Shown: positions 8,700 through 19,791, numbered from the stretch's first letter. The stretch: 64,000 nt of DNA from Lysobacter sp. FW306-1B-D06B (GCF_038446665.1 NZ_CP151802.1:4171568-4235567); one strand, 5' to 3'. The notes: generated by a model not told the origin, from the sequence alone. Made by a program: numbers and translations.

Positions 8700-10426
8700 T
8701 CGTTGCCCTCGCCCGTGGAACGGCGACGTTCGTGCTCGATGCGGAACTTCTCGCGCAGCAGGCCGCCCGGGTCGTCCGGCACGCGGCGCAGCCAGGCTTC
8801 GTTCGCCAGGCGCTGCTCGCGTTGCTGCGGTGTCTCGTTGCGTACTTCGCCGGGCTCGCGCGGTTGGCCGGTGGCGCCGCGCTGCTGCTCCAGTGCACGC
8901 TGCATGCGTTCGCGCTGGGCGGCGTCGGCCTGGCGTTGTGCGTCGGCGTCGGCCGGCGCGCCTTCGGGATTCGGCTCGGGCGGTTGCTGGCCGCTCTGCG
9001 GATTGGGCTGTTGCGCCTGTTTCTGCTGCGGCTCTTGCGGCTGCTGTTGCTGGTCGGACGGGCTCTGTCCGGACTTGGGCTGATTGTCCTTGGACTGCGA
9101 AGATTTATCGCCCGCGCCGCCGGACGGTGGCTTCTTCTTCATCGCCGCTTGCACCGCGCGCTTGTTGGCGAGTGCATCGGGCATGCCCGGCTGGCGCTTG
9201 AGCGCTTCATCGTAGGCCGCGATCGCCTGCGGAAGCTGGCCCGACTTCGCCAGCGCGTTGCCGCGGTTGTAGTGCGCGTCGGCGCTGTCGGCGCGCTGGT
9301 ATTCCTGTGCCGCCGTCGCAAAGTCGCCGCGACGGTAGGCGGCATTGCCTTCGTCGACGCGTGCGTGTTCCACCTGGTCGGCACGCCACCACCAGTCGGC
9401 GGCCTTTGCCGGCGTCCACAAAACGCACATCGCGATGACGGCCAGAGCAGCACGACGTCGGAATGCGAGCAGCGCCAGCAGCATCAACGGCGGCAGCAGC
9501 CAATAGCCTTCGTCCCGCCATGCGTTGCCACGCGCGCCGTCAACGCGGGTCGCGTCGTCGACGGTGCCGGGATCGAGCACGCCCAGCGCGCGCAGGTCGC
9601 CATCGTCCGCGGCGATGTCCGCGTAGCGCCCCCCGCCGGCGGAGGCAAGCCCGCGCAGCGAGCCGCCATCGAGGCGCGCCGTCGCAAACGTGCCGTCGCC
9701 GCGACGGAACGGCGCACCCGCCTGGCTGCCAAGACCGAGCACGTCCACGCGATACCCCTGTCGTGCCGCGCTCGCGGCCGCGTTGTCTGCGGCATCGTCG
9801 GCGTGGTCGCTCATCACCAGGATGCGGCCGCGATCGAAACCTGACTGCTTCAGCAACTGCGCCGACCACGCGATCGCCCGATCCACGCGCTGGCCGTCGA
9901 CGGGCATCACTTCCGGCGACAGCGCGTCGAGGAACAAGGCGACGTTGGCCGCGTCTTCCGTGAGAGGCGCGACGGTGAAGGCGTCGTCGGCGAATGCGAC
10001 CAGCGCGACCTGCCCACCCTCGCGTTCGCGCAGCAGCGTGGAGAGCTTGGCGCGCGCCTGCGCGAGGCGTGACGGCGGCAGGTCGGCCGCAAGCGCGGCG
10101 CTGGAGAGATCGACCGCGACCACCAACGGCGTGCGGCTTTGCCAGAGCGGCTGCGGGGTCTGGCGCCAGCTCGGCCCCGCAAGCGCCAGCACCGCCAGCA
10201 CGTACGCAACCATCGCAATCGACACGCCCCAGCGCACACGCGCATTGCCGCGCTCGACCAGCAGGTGCGGCAGCAGGTGCGCATCGACGTTCTCGCGCCA
10301 CACGCTGCTGCGACGACGACGCACCCGCCACAACCCGACCAGCACCGGCAGCGCAAGCAATGCCCACAGCCACTGCGGGCGAAGCAGGTGCAGTGACGCG
10401 AGCGAGAAGTCGGCCAGCGCGTTCAT
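8696..10426 (-). CDS. VWA domain plus TPR fusion protein (BatB/BatC-like)
   Basis: A 576-residue membrane protein. Two N-terminal helices (about residues 12-30 and 55-75) precede a von Willebrand A domain (VVAVDLSSAALAADL near residue 95). A further hydrophobic segment is followed by TPR-like repeats (VDEGNAAYRRGDFATAAQEYQ, DAHYNRGNALAKSGQL) and a long Gln/Pro-rich tail. Separate batB and batC genes appear fused here. The MIDAS metal motif should read DxSxS but reads D-L-S-S-A, so the third ligand is missing. The ATG overlaps the batA stop (ATGA), implying coupled translation. Confidence 0.82.
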   Translation of the reverse strand: MNALADFSLASLHLLRPQWLWALLALPVLVGLWRVRRRRSSVWRENVDAHLLPHLLVERGNARVRWGVSIAMVAYVLAVLALAGPSWRQTPQPLWQSRTPLVVAVDLSSAALAADLPPSRLAQARAKLSTLLREREGGQVALVAFADDAFTVAPLTEDAANVALFLDALSPEVMPVDGQRVDRAIAWSAQLLKQSGFDRGRILVMSDHADDAADNAAASAARQGYRVDVLGLGSQAGAPFRRGDGTFATARLDGGSLRGLASAGGGRYADIAADDGDLRALGVLDPGTVDDATRVDGARGNAWRDEGYWLLPPLMLLALLAFRRRAALAVIAMCVLWTPAKAADWWWRADQVEHARVDEGNAAYRRGDFATAAQEYQRADSADAHYNRGNALAKSGQLPQAIAAYDEALKRQPGMPDALANKRAVQAAMKKKPPSGGAGDKSSQSKDNQPKSGQSPSDQQQQPQEPQQKQAQQPNPQSGQQPPEPNPEGAPADADAQRQADAAQRERMQRALEQQRGATGQPREPGEVRNETPQQREQRLANEAWLRRVPDDPGGLLREKFRIEHERRRSTGEGNE

Positions 10427-11442
10427 GCCTTCCTCCGCGACGGCCAGGCGAACGCCAGCAACGCGAAGGCGAATGCGGCGCCGAGCGGCCACGGATAGCG
10501 CTCGATGCGCGGACGCACCGCCTGCCCCGGGCGCTCGATCGGTTCGAGCCGGTCGATTTCCGCGTAAATACCGGCCAGTTGCGAGGTGTCGCGGGCGCGG
10601 AAGAAGTGGCCGCCGGTGCTGCGCGCGATCTCGCGCAGCGTGGCTTCGTCGATCTCGTCGCCGCCGCCCGGCATCGGCACGGGCAGGCCGAACAGCGACA
10701 TCGTGCCTTCGCCGCCGAAGGCGATGGTGTGGATGCGCACGCCCTCGGCCTTCGCGATCTCGGCCGCCTTCTTCGGTTCGAGCAGGCCCGCGGTGTTGAC
10801 GCCGTCGGTGAGCAGCACCAGCACGCGCTGCTCCGCCGGCTGCCCGCGCAGGCGCTTGACCGCCAGCGCGATGGTGTCGCCGATGGCGGTCTCCTGCCCG
10901 GCCAGGCCGATCACGCTGTCTTCCAGCTGCTGGCGCACCGAGGCCAGGTCGAGCGTGAGCGGCGTGAGCGCGTACGCGCGGCGCCCGAATACGATCAATC
11001 CGACGCGATCGCCGCGTCGGCGATCGAGGAAATCCGCGAGCACCGCCTTCGCGGCGGTGAGGCGATCGACGGTGCGTCCGCCCAGTTCCATGTCGGGTTC
11101 GCGCATGCTGCCGGACAGGTCGAGCGCGAGCATCAGGTCGCGGCCCACTTGCGGCGGCTGCACCGCGTCCCCCAGTTGCTGCGGTCTTGCGGCGGCGATG
11201 CAGAGCAGTATCCAGCCCAACCAGACGAGCCAACCCGCGCGCGAACCGAACGCGGTGCGACCGCCTGCATGCGCGACGCGATCGAGGCGATCGCCGAACG
11301 GCACGCGCAGCGCGGCCGATGACGGCTGCTTCGCCGCAGGCAGCAGCCAGCGCGCGAACAACGGCAGCGGCAGCGCCAGCAGCATCCACGGCCACGCGAA
11401 GGCGTCGTGCAACTCGAGGAACGGAGCCAGGAACGCGTCCAT
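10423..11442 (-). CDS. VWA domain membrane protein (BatA-like)
   Basis: A 339-residue protein with two N-terminal hydrophobic segments, a von Willebrand A domain and a C-terminal helix (YPWPLGAAFAFALLAFAW). The MIDAS motif is intact (LALDLSGSMREPD near residue 95) and the second metal-loop aspartate is visible in LLTDGVNTAG. BatA-like proteins expose the VWA domain to the periplasm and are thought to bind partners in a metal-dependent way under control of the MoxR ATPase. I chose the ATG at 11442 because it overlaps the preceding stop (TGATG). An in-frame ATG at 11460 is possible. Confidence 0.87.
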   Translation of the reverse strand: MDAFLAPFLELHDAFAWPWMLLALPLPLFARWLLPAAKQPSSAALRVPFGDRLDRVAHAGGRTAFGSRAGWLVWLGWILLCIAAARPQQLGDAVQPPQVGRDLMLALDLSGSMREPDMELGGRTVDRLTAAKAVLADFLDRRRGDRVGLIVFGRRAYALTPLTLDLASVRQQLEDSVIGLAGQETAIGDTIALAVKRLRGQPAEQRVLVLLTDGVNTAGLLEPKKAAEIAKAEGVRIHTIAFGGEGTMSLFGLPVPMPGGGDEIDEATLREIARSTGGHFFRARDTSQLAGIYAEIDRLEPIERPGQAVRPRIERYPWPLGAAFAFALLAFAWPSRRKA

Positions 11443-11918
11443 CAGGTCGCGTCCATCCATTGAAGGAAGCGCTCGCGCGCCAGCGCACGCAGTGCGTCGA
11501 CCTCGGCAGGGTCGACATCGCGCCGGAAGCCGCCATCGAGCAGCAGCCGTCCCGGCCCCTGCGAGAAATCCGTGCGCATCGGCGCCTTGCGCGGGCGCTT
11601 CGTGGCGGCGTCCAGATGCAGCAGCCAGGCCTCGCCCTGCAAGGTGTCCGCCGCTGCGTCGCGACGACGTGCTGCGCGGCGCAGCAGCTCGGAGATGGCC
11701 GCGACCTGCTGCGGCGGTGTCGGCGCCGCTTCGACCTGGTGGTCGAACAAGCGCACGATCGCCACGCGCCGTCGGCGAGCGCGTGCGCGCCACCACGCAA
11801 GCAACACGATGGCCGCGATCGCCACGCCCGCCAGCACCCACCACCCCGGTGCCGGCGGCCACCACGACGGCGTCGCGGTGGCATGGATGTCGCGCAGCAC
11901 GAGTCCGCCGGCCGCCAT
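11442..11918 (-). CDS. DUF4381 domain protein
   Basis: A 158-residue protein with a short N-terminal segment rich in Trp/Pro (ATPSWWPPAPGWWVL) leading into one transmembrane helix (AGVAIAAIVLLAWW), then a basic stretch and a cytosolic domain ending RFLQWMDAT. This WWPPxPGWW plus single-helix layout is the signature of DUF4381, which sits between DUF58 and batA in proteobacterial MoxR operons. It overlaps both neighbours by one base in TGATG junctions. Function is unknown; it is probably a membrane partner of the MoxR/VWA complex. Confidence 0.82.
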   Translation of the reverse strand: MAAGGLVLRDIHATATPSWWPPAPGWWVLAGVAIAAIVLLAWWRARARRRRVAIVRLFDHQVEAAPTPPQQVAAISELLRRAARRRDAAADTLQGEAWLLHLDAATKRPRKAPMRTDFSQGPGRLLLDGGFRRDVDPAEVDALRALARERFLQWMDAT

Positions 11919-12847
11919 CACGCCACCAACGGCGGGTTGCGGCCGAGCAGCGGCAGCCACGCCCCGCTTTCGGCTTCGGTGGACAAGGCCTGCACGCGCA
12001 CGCCGCGCGCAGGCAGTTGCGCGAGCGCGGCGTCGAGCGGCCGCACGAATTCGTTGCGCCAGGCTTGGCGTTGTGCGGCGACGGACAAGTCGACGTCGAC
12101 GCGGTGCGATTCGTCCTCGAACGGCAGCGATGCCTTCGGCGGTGCGGTTTCCAGCGGATCGGTGAGCAGCAGCACGATCACCTCGTGGTGATGCGCCAGC
12201 GCCGGCCAACGTTGTGCGGGCAGTGCCGCCACGCTCTGCGGATCGGCCAGCACGACCAGGCGCGAACCGGGTCGCAGCAGGCGCTGTGCATGATCGAGCG
12301 CGACGCCGAGCCCGGCATCATCGTCCGGCGCATGCGCGTACCAGCGCGTCAGCGCATCGAGCACGCGCAATGCACCGCGCGGTCCGGCGGCCGGTGCGAT
12401 CGGCGCTTCGCGGCGGCTGCCGCGCAATGCGGCGATGCGATCGCCATCGCGCACCGCCGCCCACGCGGCCACCGCGCCCGCGCGCGCCGCCTGCACCGAC
12501 TTGAAGCGCACGCGAGTGCCGAAGTACAGCGTCGGCGCGGTGTCGGCGACGATCAGGCTCAGGCGTTCGCGTTCGGCCTGGAACAGCTTGGTGTGCGCGC
12601 GACCGGTGCGTGCAGTGAGGCGCCAGTCGATGTGGCGTGCGTCGTCGCCGGCGACGTACTCGCGCGATTCGGCGTACTCCATGCCGCGCCCGCGCAGCGG
12701 CGAGAGCGCGTGCCCGCTGACGCCGAAGCGGCCGCGCATGGCGGGACGACGTCCCGCGACAGCCTGCCGCAAGGCGACCAGCTCCGGCAGCGTCGGCACG
12801 ACGCCGTTGCCGGGTCCTTCGTCGCGAGGATGCGTTTCGTCAGCCAT
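11918..12847 (-). CDS. DUF58 domain-containing protein
   Basis: A 309-residue soluble protein with the DUF58 core: GHALSPLRGRGMEYAESREYVAGDDARHIDWRLTARTGRAHTKLF near residues 45-90. The RxYxxGDDxRxIDW element is diagnostic. The rest resembles a degenerate VWA fold (RLVVLADPQSV, HHHEVIVLLLTDPLE). DUF58 proteins regularly follow MoxR AAA ATPases and are proposed partners or substrates. I chose the ATG at 12847; an ATG at 12916 would add 23 residues without family resemblance. A 168-base gap separates it from the moxR gene, the only sizeable gap in the operon. Confidence 0.88.
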   Translation of the reverse strand: MADETHPRDEGPGNGVVPTLPELVALRQAVAGRRPAMRGRFGVSGHALSPLRGRGMEYAESREYVAGDDARHIDWRLTARTGRAHTKLFQAERERLSLIVADTAPTLYFGTRVRFKSVQAARAGAVAAWAAVRDGDRIAALRGSRREAPIAPAAGPRGALRVLDALTRWYAHAPDDDAGLGVALDHAQRLLRPGSRLVVLADPQSVAALPAQRWPALAHHHEVIVLLLTDPLETAPPKASLPFEDESHRVDVDLSVAAQRQAWRNEFVRPLDAALAQLPARGVRVQALSTEAESGAWLPLLGRNPPLVA

Positions 12848-13015
12848 GGATCGAAAGAGAAAGCGTGCAGGTGGATGCGGTATCGCGGGCCGGAAATGGA
12901 ATGCGAACGGATGCACGCATCGCGGTGTGTCGCCGATCGAAGTGCGTCGCGCTGTTCGTGTTCATCCGCGTGCCGTTCCCGCTGCTGGTTCTGTTGACCC
13001 GTCCGGTCGCGCCGC

Positions 13016-14008
<993 letters not shown>

Positions 14009-14098
14009 GGCGGTCTCGGTGGGGGATCGGGGCCAGTTTGACCGAAGTCGGCGGTGGAGGTTCACGGCCCGGGCAGTCCATTCAGCCACGAAAAGCGA

Positions 14099-14119
14099 AA
14101 GGGCCCCGGAGGGGCCCTT
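14099..14119 (-). terminator. Rho-independent terminator after the pil operon and repeats
   Basis: A perfect 9-bp stem (AAGGGCCCC / GGGGCCCTT) with a three-base loop is followed on the minus strand by a T-rich run (TCGCTTTTCG). It lies between the 118-bp tandem repeats and the MoxR gene, where it would stop transcripts coming from pilQ before the MoxR operon begins. Confidence 0.7.
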
Positions 14120-14189
14120 GGGGTACTGCTTGCGCCCGTGTCATGGGGCAGGTCGCGCCAGTGTCGTTGTCGGTGCCGGTACCGCGCGG

Positions 14190-14543
14190 CACCGGCTTCG
14201 ACAACCTCGTGGCTGCCATCCATGGCGAAGCGTTACGGGCTTCGGATCGCCCGGCCCGACCCTCCGTGGTCGGTCGTTCGGCAGGCCACGCGGCAGTGCC
14301 GCGTTAGCACCGGCTTCGACAACCTCGTGGCTGCCATCCATGGCGAAGCGTTGCGGGCTTCGGATCGCCCGGCCCGACCCTCCGTGGTCGGTCGTTCGGC
14401 AGGCCACGCGGCAGTGCCGCGTTAGCACCGGCTTCGACAACCTCGTGGCTGCCATCCATGGCGAAGCGTTGCGGGCTTCGGATCGCCCCGCCCGACCCTC
14501 CGTGGTCGGTCGTTCGGCAGGCCACGCGGCAGTGCCGCGTTAG
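14190..14543. repeat. Three tandem copies of a 118-bp repeat
   Basis: Copies start at 14190, 14308 and 14426, each exactly 118 bp, and differ at only a few bases (such as gttacggg versus gttgcggg). Each unit begins CACCGGCTTCGACAACCTCG and ends CGCGGCAGTGCCGCGTTAG. Each holds three small inverted repeats: CGAAGC/GCTTCG (14226-14244 in copy 1), CGACC/GGTCG, and CGCGGCA/TGCCGCG with one central base. The period is not a multiple of three, so short open frames through it are not genes. A diverged reverse-oriented copy lies at 51873-51978. The array sits in the 3' region of pilQ; the rest of 14009-14552 holds only the terminator and no gene. Confidence 0.93.
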
Positions 14544-14552
14544 CGGCCTGCC

Positions 14553-16487
14553 TCACCCCCGCTGTTCGACCTTCATCACCTTCGGGGTGACCATGATCAG
14601 CAGTTCAGCCTTGTCCTTGCTGCGACCCTTCTTCTTGAACAAAGTGCCCAGGAAGGGGATGTCGCCCAGGAACGGCACCTTCGAGATGTCGCTGCGATCA
14701 CGGAACTCGTACACGCCGCCGATGACCACGGTCTGCCCGTCCTCGACCAGCACGGCGGTGTTGACCTCGCGCTTGGCGATGGTCGGCACCTGGCCGATGG
14801 AGGTGTCGACGAACCCTTCGACCTCGTCCTTCTTGACGTTCATGTTCAGGAACACGCGGCCGTCGTGGGTGATGGTCGGGGTGACCTTCAGCTCCAGCAG
14901 CACGTCCTTGAACTGCACGTTCGGGATCGGAATCGTGGTGCTGCCCTGCGACGGCGAGATCGTCACGTAGCCCACTTCCTGGCCCTGGCGGATCACAGCC
15001 TCGCGCTGGTTGCTGGTGACGATGCGCGGGTTGGAGATCACTTCGCCGCGGCCTTCTTCCTGCATCGCCGACAGCTCGACGTCCAGCGCGTAGCCGGCGT
15101 TGAGGATCTGCAGCGCCACCGAACCGGCCGGGTTCAGCACGCCCAGGTTGCTCATCGGCCCCTTGAACAGCGTCGGGATGTCACCCGATTGGCTGGCCTC
15201 GGCGAGCGAGCCACGCGTGGCGTCGTTGTTCTCGATGGTGTCGTTGAAGAAGTACTTGCCGTCCTTCGTGCCGGCGATGCCGAAGCGCGCACCGAGCTCG
15301 CGGGCGAAGGTGTCCTGCGCGATGACGACGCGGCCTTCGATCAGCACCTGGTCGACCGGGCGGTCGATCACGTGGATCAGCTGCTTCATCTCCGCGACCT
15401 TCTTCGGGATGTCGCTGATCATCAGCGTGTTGGTGCGTTCGTCGGCGACCAGGCGACCACGCGGCGAGAGGAAGCCGCTGTCGGTGCTGCTCGAACCGCT
15501 GTTCTGGCCGCCGCCGGTGTTGCCGCCGATGCCCTTGGCCTCGGTCAGCGCCTTATAGATCTGCGCGGCGTTGTGGTAGTTGATCTGGATGTACTCGGTG
15601 GACAGGTCGACGCGGTTGTCCAGCGCGATGCGCGCGTCTTCCTTGTCCTGCTCGTACTTGGCAATCTCGGCCTGCGGGGCGACCCACACGACGTTGCCGC
15701 TGCGGCGCTTGTCCAGGCCCTTGGCCTGCAGGACGATGTCCAGCGCCTGGTCCCACGGCACATTGGTCAGGCGCAGCGTGACGTTGCCGCTGACGGTGTC
15801 GGCGGCGACCACGTTCAGGCCCGATTCCTCGGCGATCAGCTGCAGGACGGTGCGCACCGGCACGTCCTGGAAGTTGAACGTCACCGGGCGGCCGGCGTAG
15901 TTGCGCACGCCGCCTGCGGCGGCGGTCGTCTTGCCGGTGGTCGACTGGCCGACGGCGCGGCCGTTGGCGGCGCCGGTGCGCGGCACGATCTCGACGATGT
16001 ATTCGCGACCGGTCTGGTACGCCATCGACTCGAAGTTGCCGCTCATGTCGAGCACGAGCTGCGTCCCCGCGCCGGAGTTGCGCGCGTCGATGCGCTGCAC
16101 CGGCGTGGCAAAGTCGACCACGTTGAGCGGCTTGCGCAGCGAGTCGGGCAACTTGGCGTTGCCGACGTTGACGACGACGCTCTGGCCCTGATTGCGCAGG
16201 TCCGGAGAGGCGCCGTCGCCGCTGAACTTCACGACCAGGCGGCCGGAGCCGTCACTGCCGCGCTTGAAGTCGATGTTGGACACCTCGACGGTGCCCGGCA
16301 GCTGCTTGGCCGGGTCCAGGCTTGCCGGCGGCGCGACGACCGCCGGAGCGGCGGCCGGTGCGGGCGTGGCGGCGTGGACGGCGCTGACGGCGGCGATGGC
16401 GCCGATCAGCAGGCCGATCGACCCACTGCGCAGCAGGGGGCGACGGTCAGCGCGTGCGCTTAGGCTACCCGGTTCAAAAACGGTCAT
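14553..16487 (-). CDS. pilQ: Type IV pilus secretin PilQ
   Basis: A 644-residue outer-membrane secretin that forms the pore through which the pilus leaves the cell. A signal peptide ends near residue 40 (AVSAVHAATPA). An AMIN domain follows (VEVSNIDFKRGSDGSGRLVVKFSGD), then an N-terminal secretin domain (FNFQDVPVRTVLQLIAEESGLNVV) and the secretin barrel (EVISNPRIVTSNQREAVIRQG, VPFLGDIPFLGTLFKKK). One AMIN repeat is evident. I chose MTVFEPGSL because a GGGGGA ribosome-binding sequence sits about eight bases upstream. It is the last gene of pilMNOPQ. Confidence 0.96.
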   Translation of the reverse strand: MTVFEPGSLSARADRRPLLRSGSIGLLIGAIAAVSAVHAATPAPAAAPAVVAPPASLDPAKQLPGTVEVSNIDFKRGSDGSGRLVVKFSGDGASPDLRNQGQSVVVNVGNAKLPDSLRKPLNVVDFATPVQRIDARNSGAGTQLVLDMSGNFESMAYQTGREYIVEIVPRTGAANGRAVGQSTTGKTTAAAGGVRNYAGRPVTFNFQDVPVRTVLQLIAEESGLNVVAADTVSGNVTLRLTNVPWDQALDIVLQAKGLDKRRSGNVVWVAPQAEIAKYEQDKEDARIALDNRVDLSTEYIQINYHNAAQIYKALTEAKGIGGNTGGGQNSGSSSTDSGFLSPRGRLVADERTNTLMISDIPKKVAEMKQLIHVIDRPVDQVLIEGRVVIAQDTFARELGARFGIAGTKDGKYFFNDTIENNDATRGSLAEASQSGDIPTLFKGPMSNLGVLNPAGSVALQILNAGYALDVELSAMQEEGRGEVISNPRIVTSNQREAVIRQGQEVGYVTISPSQGSTTIPIPNVQFKDVLLELKVTPTITHDGRVFLNMNVKKDEVEGFVDTSIGQVPTIAKREVNTAVLVEDGQTVVIGGVYEFRDRSDISKVPFLGDIPFLGTLFKKKGRSKDKAELLIMVTPKVMKVEQRG

Positions 16488-16506
16488 CGTGCATTCCCCC
16501 AGAATC

Positions 16507-17061
16507 TTATTGATCTTCCAACGCGACCGTGGCCGGACGCTCCAACCATCCACCCGCGCCATCCGGTACCAGTTCCACCAGCTCGATGCGGTCTTCGAAC
16601 ACGCCGGTCACGCGACCGTCGCTTTGCCCCAGATAATTCCCCGCGGTCACGCGGTAGGTCACCTTGTCCGGTGCCATCACCAGCGCGATCACGCCATTCC
16701 CCTTGCCCAGCGTGCCGACCATGTCGAGGCTGTCGAGCGGAAACTGCTCCAGCGTCTGCTTGCGGCGACCGGCGTCCGGACGCGGACCGTTGCCGCCGCC
16801 GTCGTCGGTGAAGGCCGTGCTGAACGGATCACGCAGCGCGTAGGCGTTGTATTCGAACGTCTCGAACTGCTGCATTACCGGCAGCGGATCCAGCGGCGGC
16901 GCAGGACGCGCCTTGACCTCGGCGATCCACTTTTCCAGGTTGGGCGCCTCGCCCGGCGTGCTGGTGATGCCGCGCGAGCACGCGGCCAGACCGAGCGCCA
17001 GCGCGATCGCCGTCATGGCGCGCACAGGCGATGCGCCTTCACGGTTAAGGATTGCGCGCAT
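16507..17061 (-). CDS. pilP: Type IV pilus lipoprotein PilP
   Basis: A 184-residue inner-membrane lipoprotein of the pilus alignment complex. The lipobox LGLAACSRG places the modified cysteine at residue 28 from this start, or 13 if translation begins at the internal MTAIALALG, which would give a more typical short lipoprotein signal. The core NAYALRDPF and the C-terminal VTYRVTAGNYLGQSDGRVTGV match PilP, which binds PilQ through its beta domain. The stop of pilO lies one base upstream of this ATG. Confidence 0.94.
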   Translation of the reverse strand: MRAILNREGASPVRAMTAIALALGLAACSRGITSTPGEAPNLEKWIAEVKARPAPPLDPLPVMQQFETFEYNAYALRDPFSTAFTDDGGGNGPRPDAGRRKQTLEQFPLDSLDMVGTLGKGNGVIALVMAPDKVTYRVTAGNYLGQSDGRVTGVFEDRIELVELVPDGAGGWLERPATVALEDQ

Positions 17062-17062
17062 C

Positions 17063-17737
17063 TCAGGCCCCTCCCTTCTTGCCGTCCGAGGCAGCCGCGG
17101 CCTCTTCCTGCTTCTGGACTTCTTCCTCGTCGAGGTAGCGGTAGGTCTTCACCGTGCCGGCCAGCTCGAGCGGGCTGTTGGGCGTGATCGCCTCGCCTTC
17201 CTTGCCGCGCGGCTTCAGCGAGATGTCGTGCATGGTCATGATGACCACGCGCGGCAGCGATGCTACGCCGCTGACGAAACCGCCGAACTGGTGGTAGCTG
17301 CCGATCATGCGCAGCGCGATCGGCTTCTCGGCGTAGAACTCCTTGGGTTCTTCGGCGCCGGGCTGGAACAGTTCGTTGGTGATGCCGGTGGCCAGCGCCG
17401 TCTGCGAGATGTCGACGATCAGGTCGGGCATTTCGGTCTTGCTGGGCAGCTGGCGCAGCATCTGCTGGAGCTGCTGTTCCATCTGGGCCAGCTGCTGGCG
17501 CAGCGGTTCCAGGTTGGCGGCCTTGCCCTGTTCCTTCTCGTACTCGGCGCGCAGCGTGGTTTCCTGCGCTTCGAGCCCTTCCAGTTCGCTGCGCTTGTCG
17601 CTGACGAACAGGTACCAGGCCAGGCCCACGATCACCACGACGATCACCGCGCACAGGCCGATCTTGGCCTGCTGCGGCCAGCCGCCGATGTTGTTGAAGT
17701 CCAGCTCGTTGAGCTTGATCGATTTCTTCTTGCTCAT
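17063..17737 (-). CDS. pilO: Type IV pilus inner-membrane protein PilO
   Basis: A 224-residue bitopic protein: a short cytosolic start (MSKKKSIKLNELDFNNIGGWP), one transmembrane helix near residues 27-46, a periplasmic coiled coil (about residues 50-100, rich in Glu/Gln/Leu), then a ferredoxin-like domain (YHQFGGFVSGVASLPRVVIM). PilO dimerises with PilN to link the cytosolic PilM with PilP and PilQ. Its start overlaps the pilN stop by four bases (ATGA). Confidence 0.95.
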   Translation of the reverse strand: MSKKKSIKLNELDFNNIGGWPQQAKIGLCAVIVVVIVGLAWYLFVSDKRSELEGLEAQETTLRAEYEKEQGKAANLEPLRQQLAQMEQQLQQMLRQLPSKTEMPDLIVDISQTALATGITNELFQPGAEEPKEFYAEKPIALRMIGSYHQFGGFVSGVASLPRVVIMTMHDISLKPRGKEGEAITPNSPLELAGTVKTYRYLDEEEVQKQEEAAAASDGKKGGA

Positions 17738-18521
17738 GACGCCGCTCCCTTGGCCGGCGTGGCATTCGGCGCCGGAGGCGCAGTGGCGGGCGTTGCGGCC
17801 GGGGTCGCGGCCGGCGCCGGCGCCGGCGCGGCAGCGCCGGACGGCGTGACGGGCGTGGTCACCGGCGTGCCGGCAGCCGGTGCGGCACTTGCGGTGGCGG
17901 CTTCGCCCGACTGGGCGATCTGCGCTGCCGGTGCGGCCGGCGCGTCAGGCACGCCGTCGCCGTCCTCGTCCTTCGGTGCGTTCGGATTGGCCAGCTTGAC
18001 CTGCAACTTGAACTGGTACGGCAGGCCCTTGTCGCCCCCCTTGGCTTCGATGATCGACAGGTCCGGATTGGTCATCCAGCCCGAGCCTTCGAGGTTGCGC
18101 ATGTAGGTACTGACGCGGGCGTTGGACTGCGCGCGGCCTTCCAGCGTGAGCGTCTCGTTGTCCTGCTTGATCGAGGTCAGCACCGCGCCGTCGGGGATCG
18201 TGCGCACCAGCGAATCGAACAGGTGCACCATCTGCGAGCGGTTCGCCTGCAGCTTCTCGATCACTTCCTTGCGCGCCAGCAGCTTGGCCTTCTTCTCTTC
18301 GAGCTGCTTGATCTCCTCGTTCTTCTTCTTGACCTCGGCGATCTGGTCCTGGAGGAACGTGTTGCGCTCGTTCTGGCCGTCGATCTGGCCGTTGTAGTAG
18401 CTGACGATGATGAACGACAGCAGGAGCGCGCCGATGGCCGCCGCGCCGAGCATCAGCCCGGTTTCCTTCTGCCGCTGCTTGCGGCGCTCTTCGCGCCACG
18501 GGAGGAGGTTGATGCGTGCCA

Positions 18522-18522
<1 letters not shown>
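17734..18522 (-). CDS. pilN: Type IV pilus inner-membrane protein PilN
   Basis: A 262-residue bitopic protein. It opens with the PilM-binding peptide MARINLLPWREERRK, followed by a transmembrane helix near residues 26-45, a coiled coil (EVKKKNEEIKQLEEKKAKLL) and a ferredoxin-like domain ending near residue 185. About 75 further residues form an Ala/Pro/Thr-rich low-complexity tail after KDEDGDGVPD, which most PilN proteins (around 180-200 residues) lack. The ATG overlaps the pilM stop by one base (TGATG). Confidence 0.95.
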
Positions 18523-19595
<1,073 letters not shown>

Positions 19596-19632
19596 TCACA
19601 GGCGCTTACATGCGCTTCGTGTGACCCCGCTT

Positions 19633-19661
19633 TAAATAACCAAGTTTGCACAGGCTGGCAA
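19633..19661 (-). promoter_or_regulatory. Likely sigma-70 promoter of pilMNOPQ
   Basis: On the minus strand TTGCCA and TATTTA are separated by exactly 17 bases, 53 bases before the pilM GTG. Between promoter and gene lie GTCACA and TGTGAC half-sites in inverted order about 24 bases apart, too far apart for a normal CRP-type operator. Confidence 0.55.
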
Positions 19662-19785
19662 CCTTTTCATTCGGAATTGCCTTACTGCGTCACTTTCCAA
19701 CCTGCCGCGGCGCCCCTCGGGTGGGTCGATCCGTCCCCCGGATCCCCGGTGTGCCACCGCTAAAATTCCCTATCCCCGGCTCCTC

Positions 19786-19791
19786 TATACT
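19786..19791 (+). promoter_or_regulatory. Candidate -10 element for mrcA
   Basis: TATACT lies 35 bases before the mrcA start in the divergent pilM/mrcA region. No convincing -35 hexamer is visible at the usual distance, so this is tentative. Confidence 0.4.

Noticed and set aside
14038..14543. Short proteins with internal repeats (LRIARPDPPWSVVRQATRQ type) in the 118-bp array
   Set aside because: The 118-bp period is not divisible by three, so the reading shifts frame at each copy. Peptide repeats appear in several frames on both strands and none has a ribosome-binding site.
14190..14543. Possible CRISPR array
   Set aside because: Units are directly abutting, 118 bp long and near identical throughout, with no unique spacers and no cas genes.
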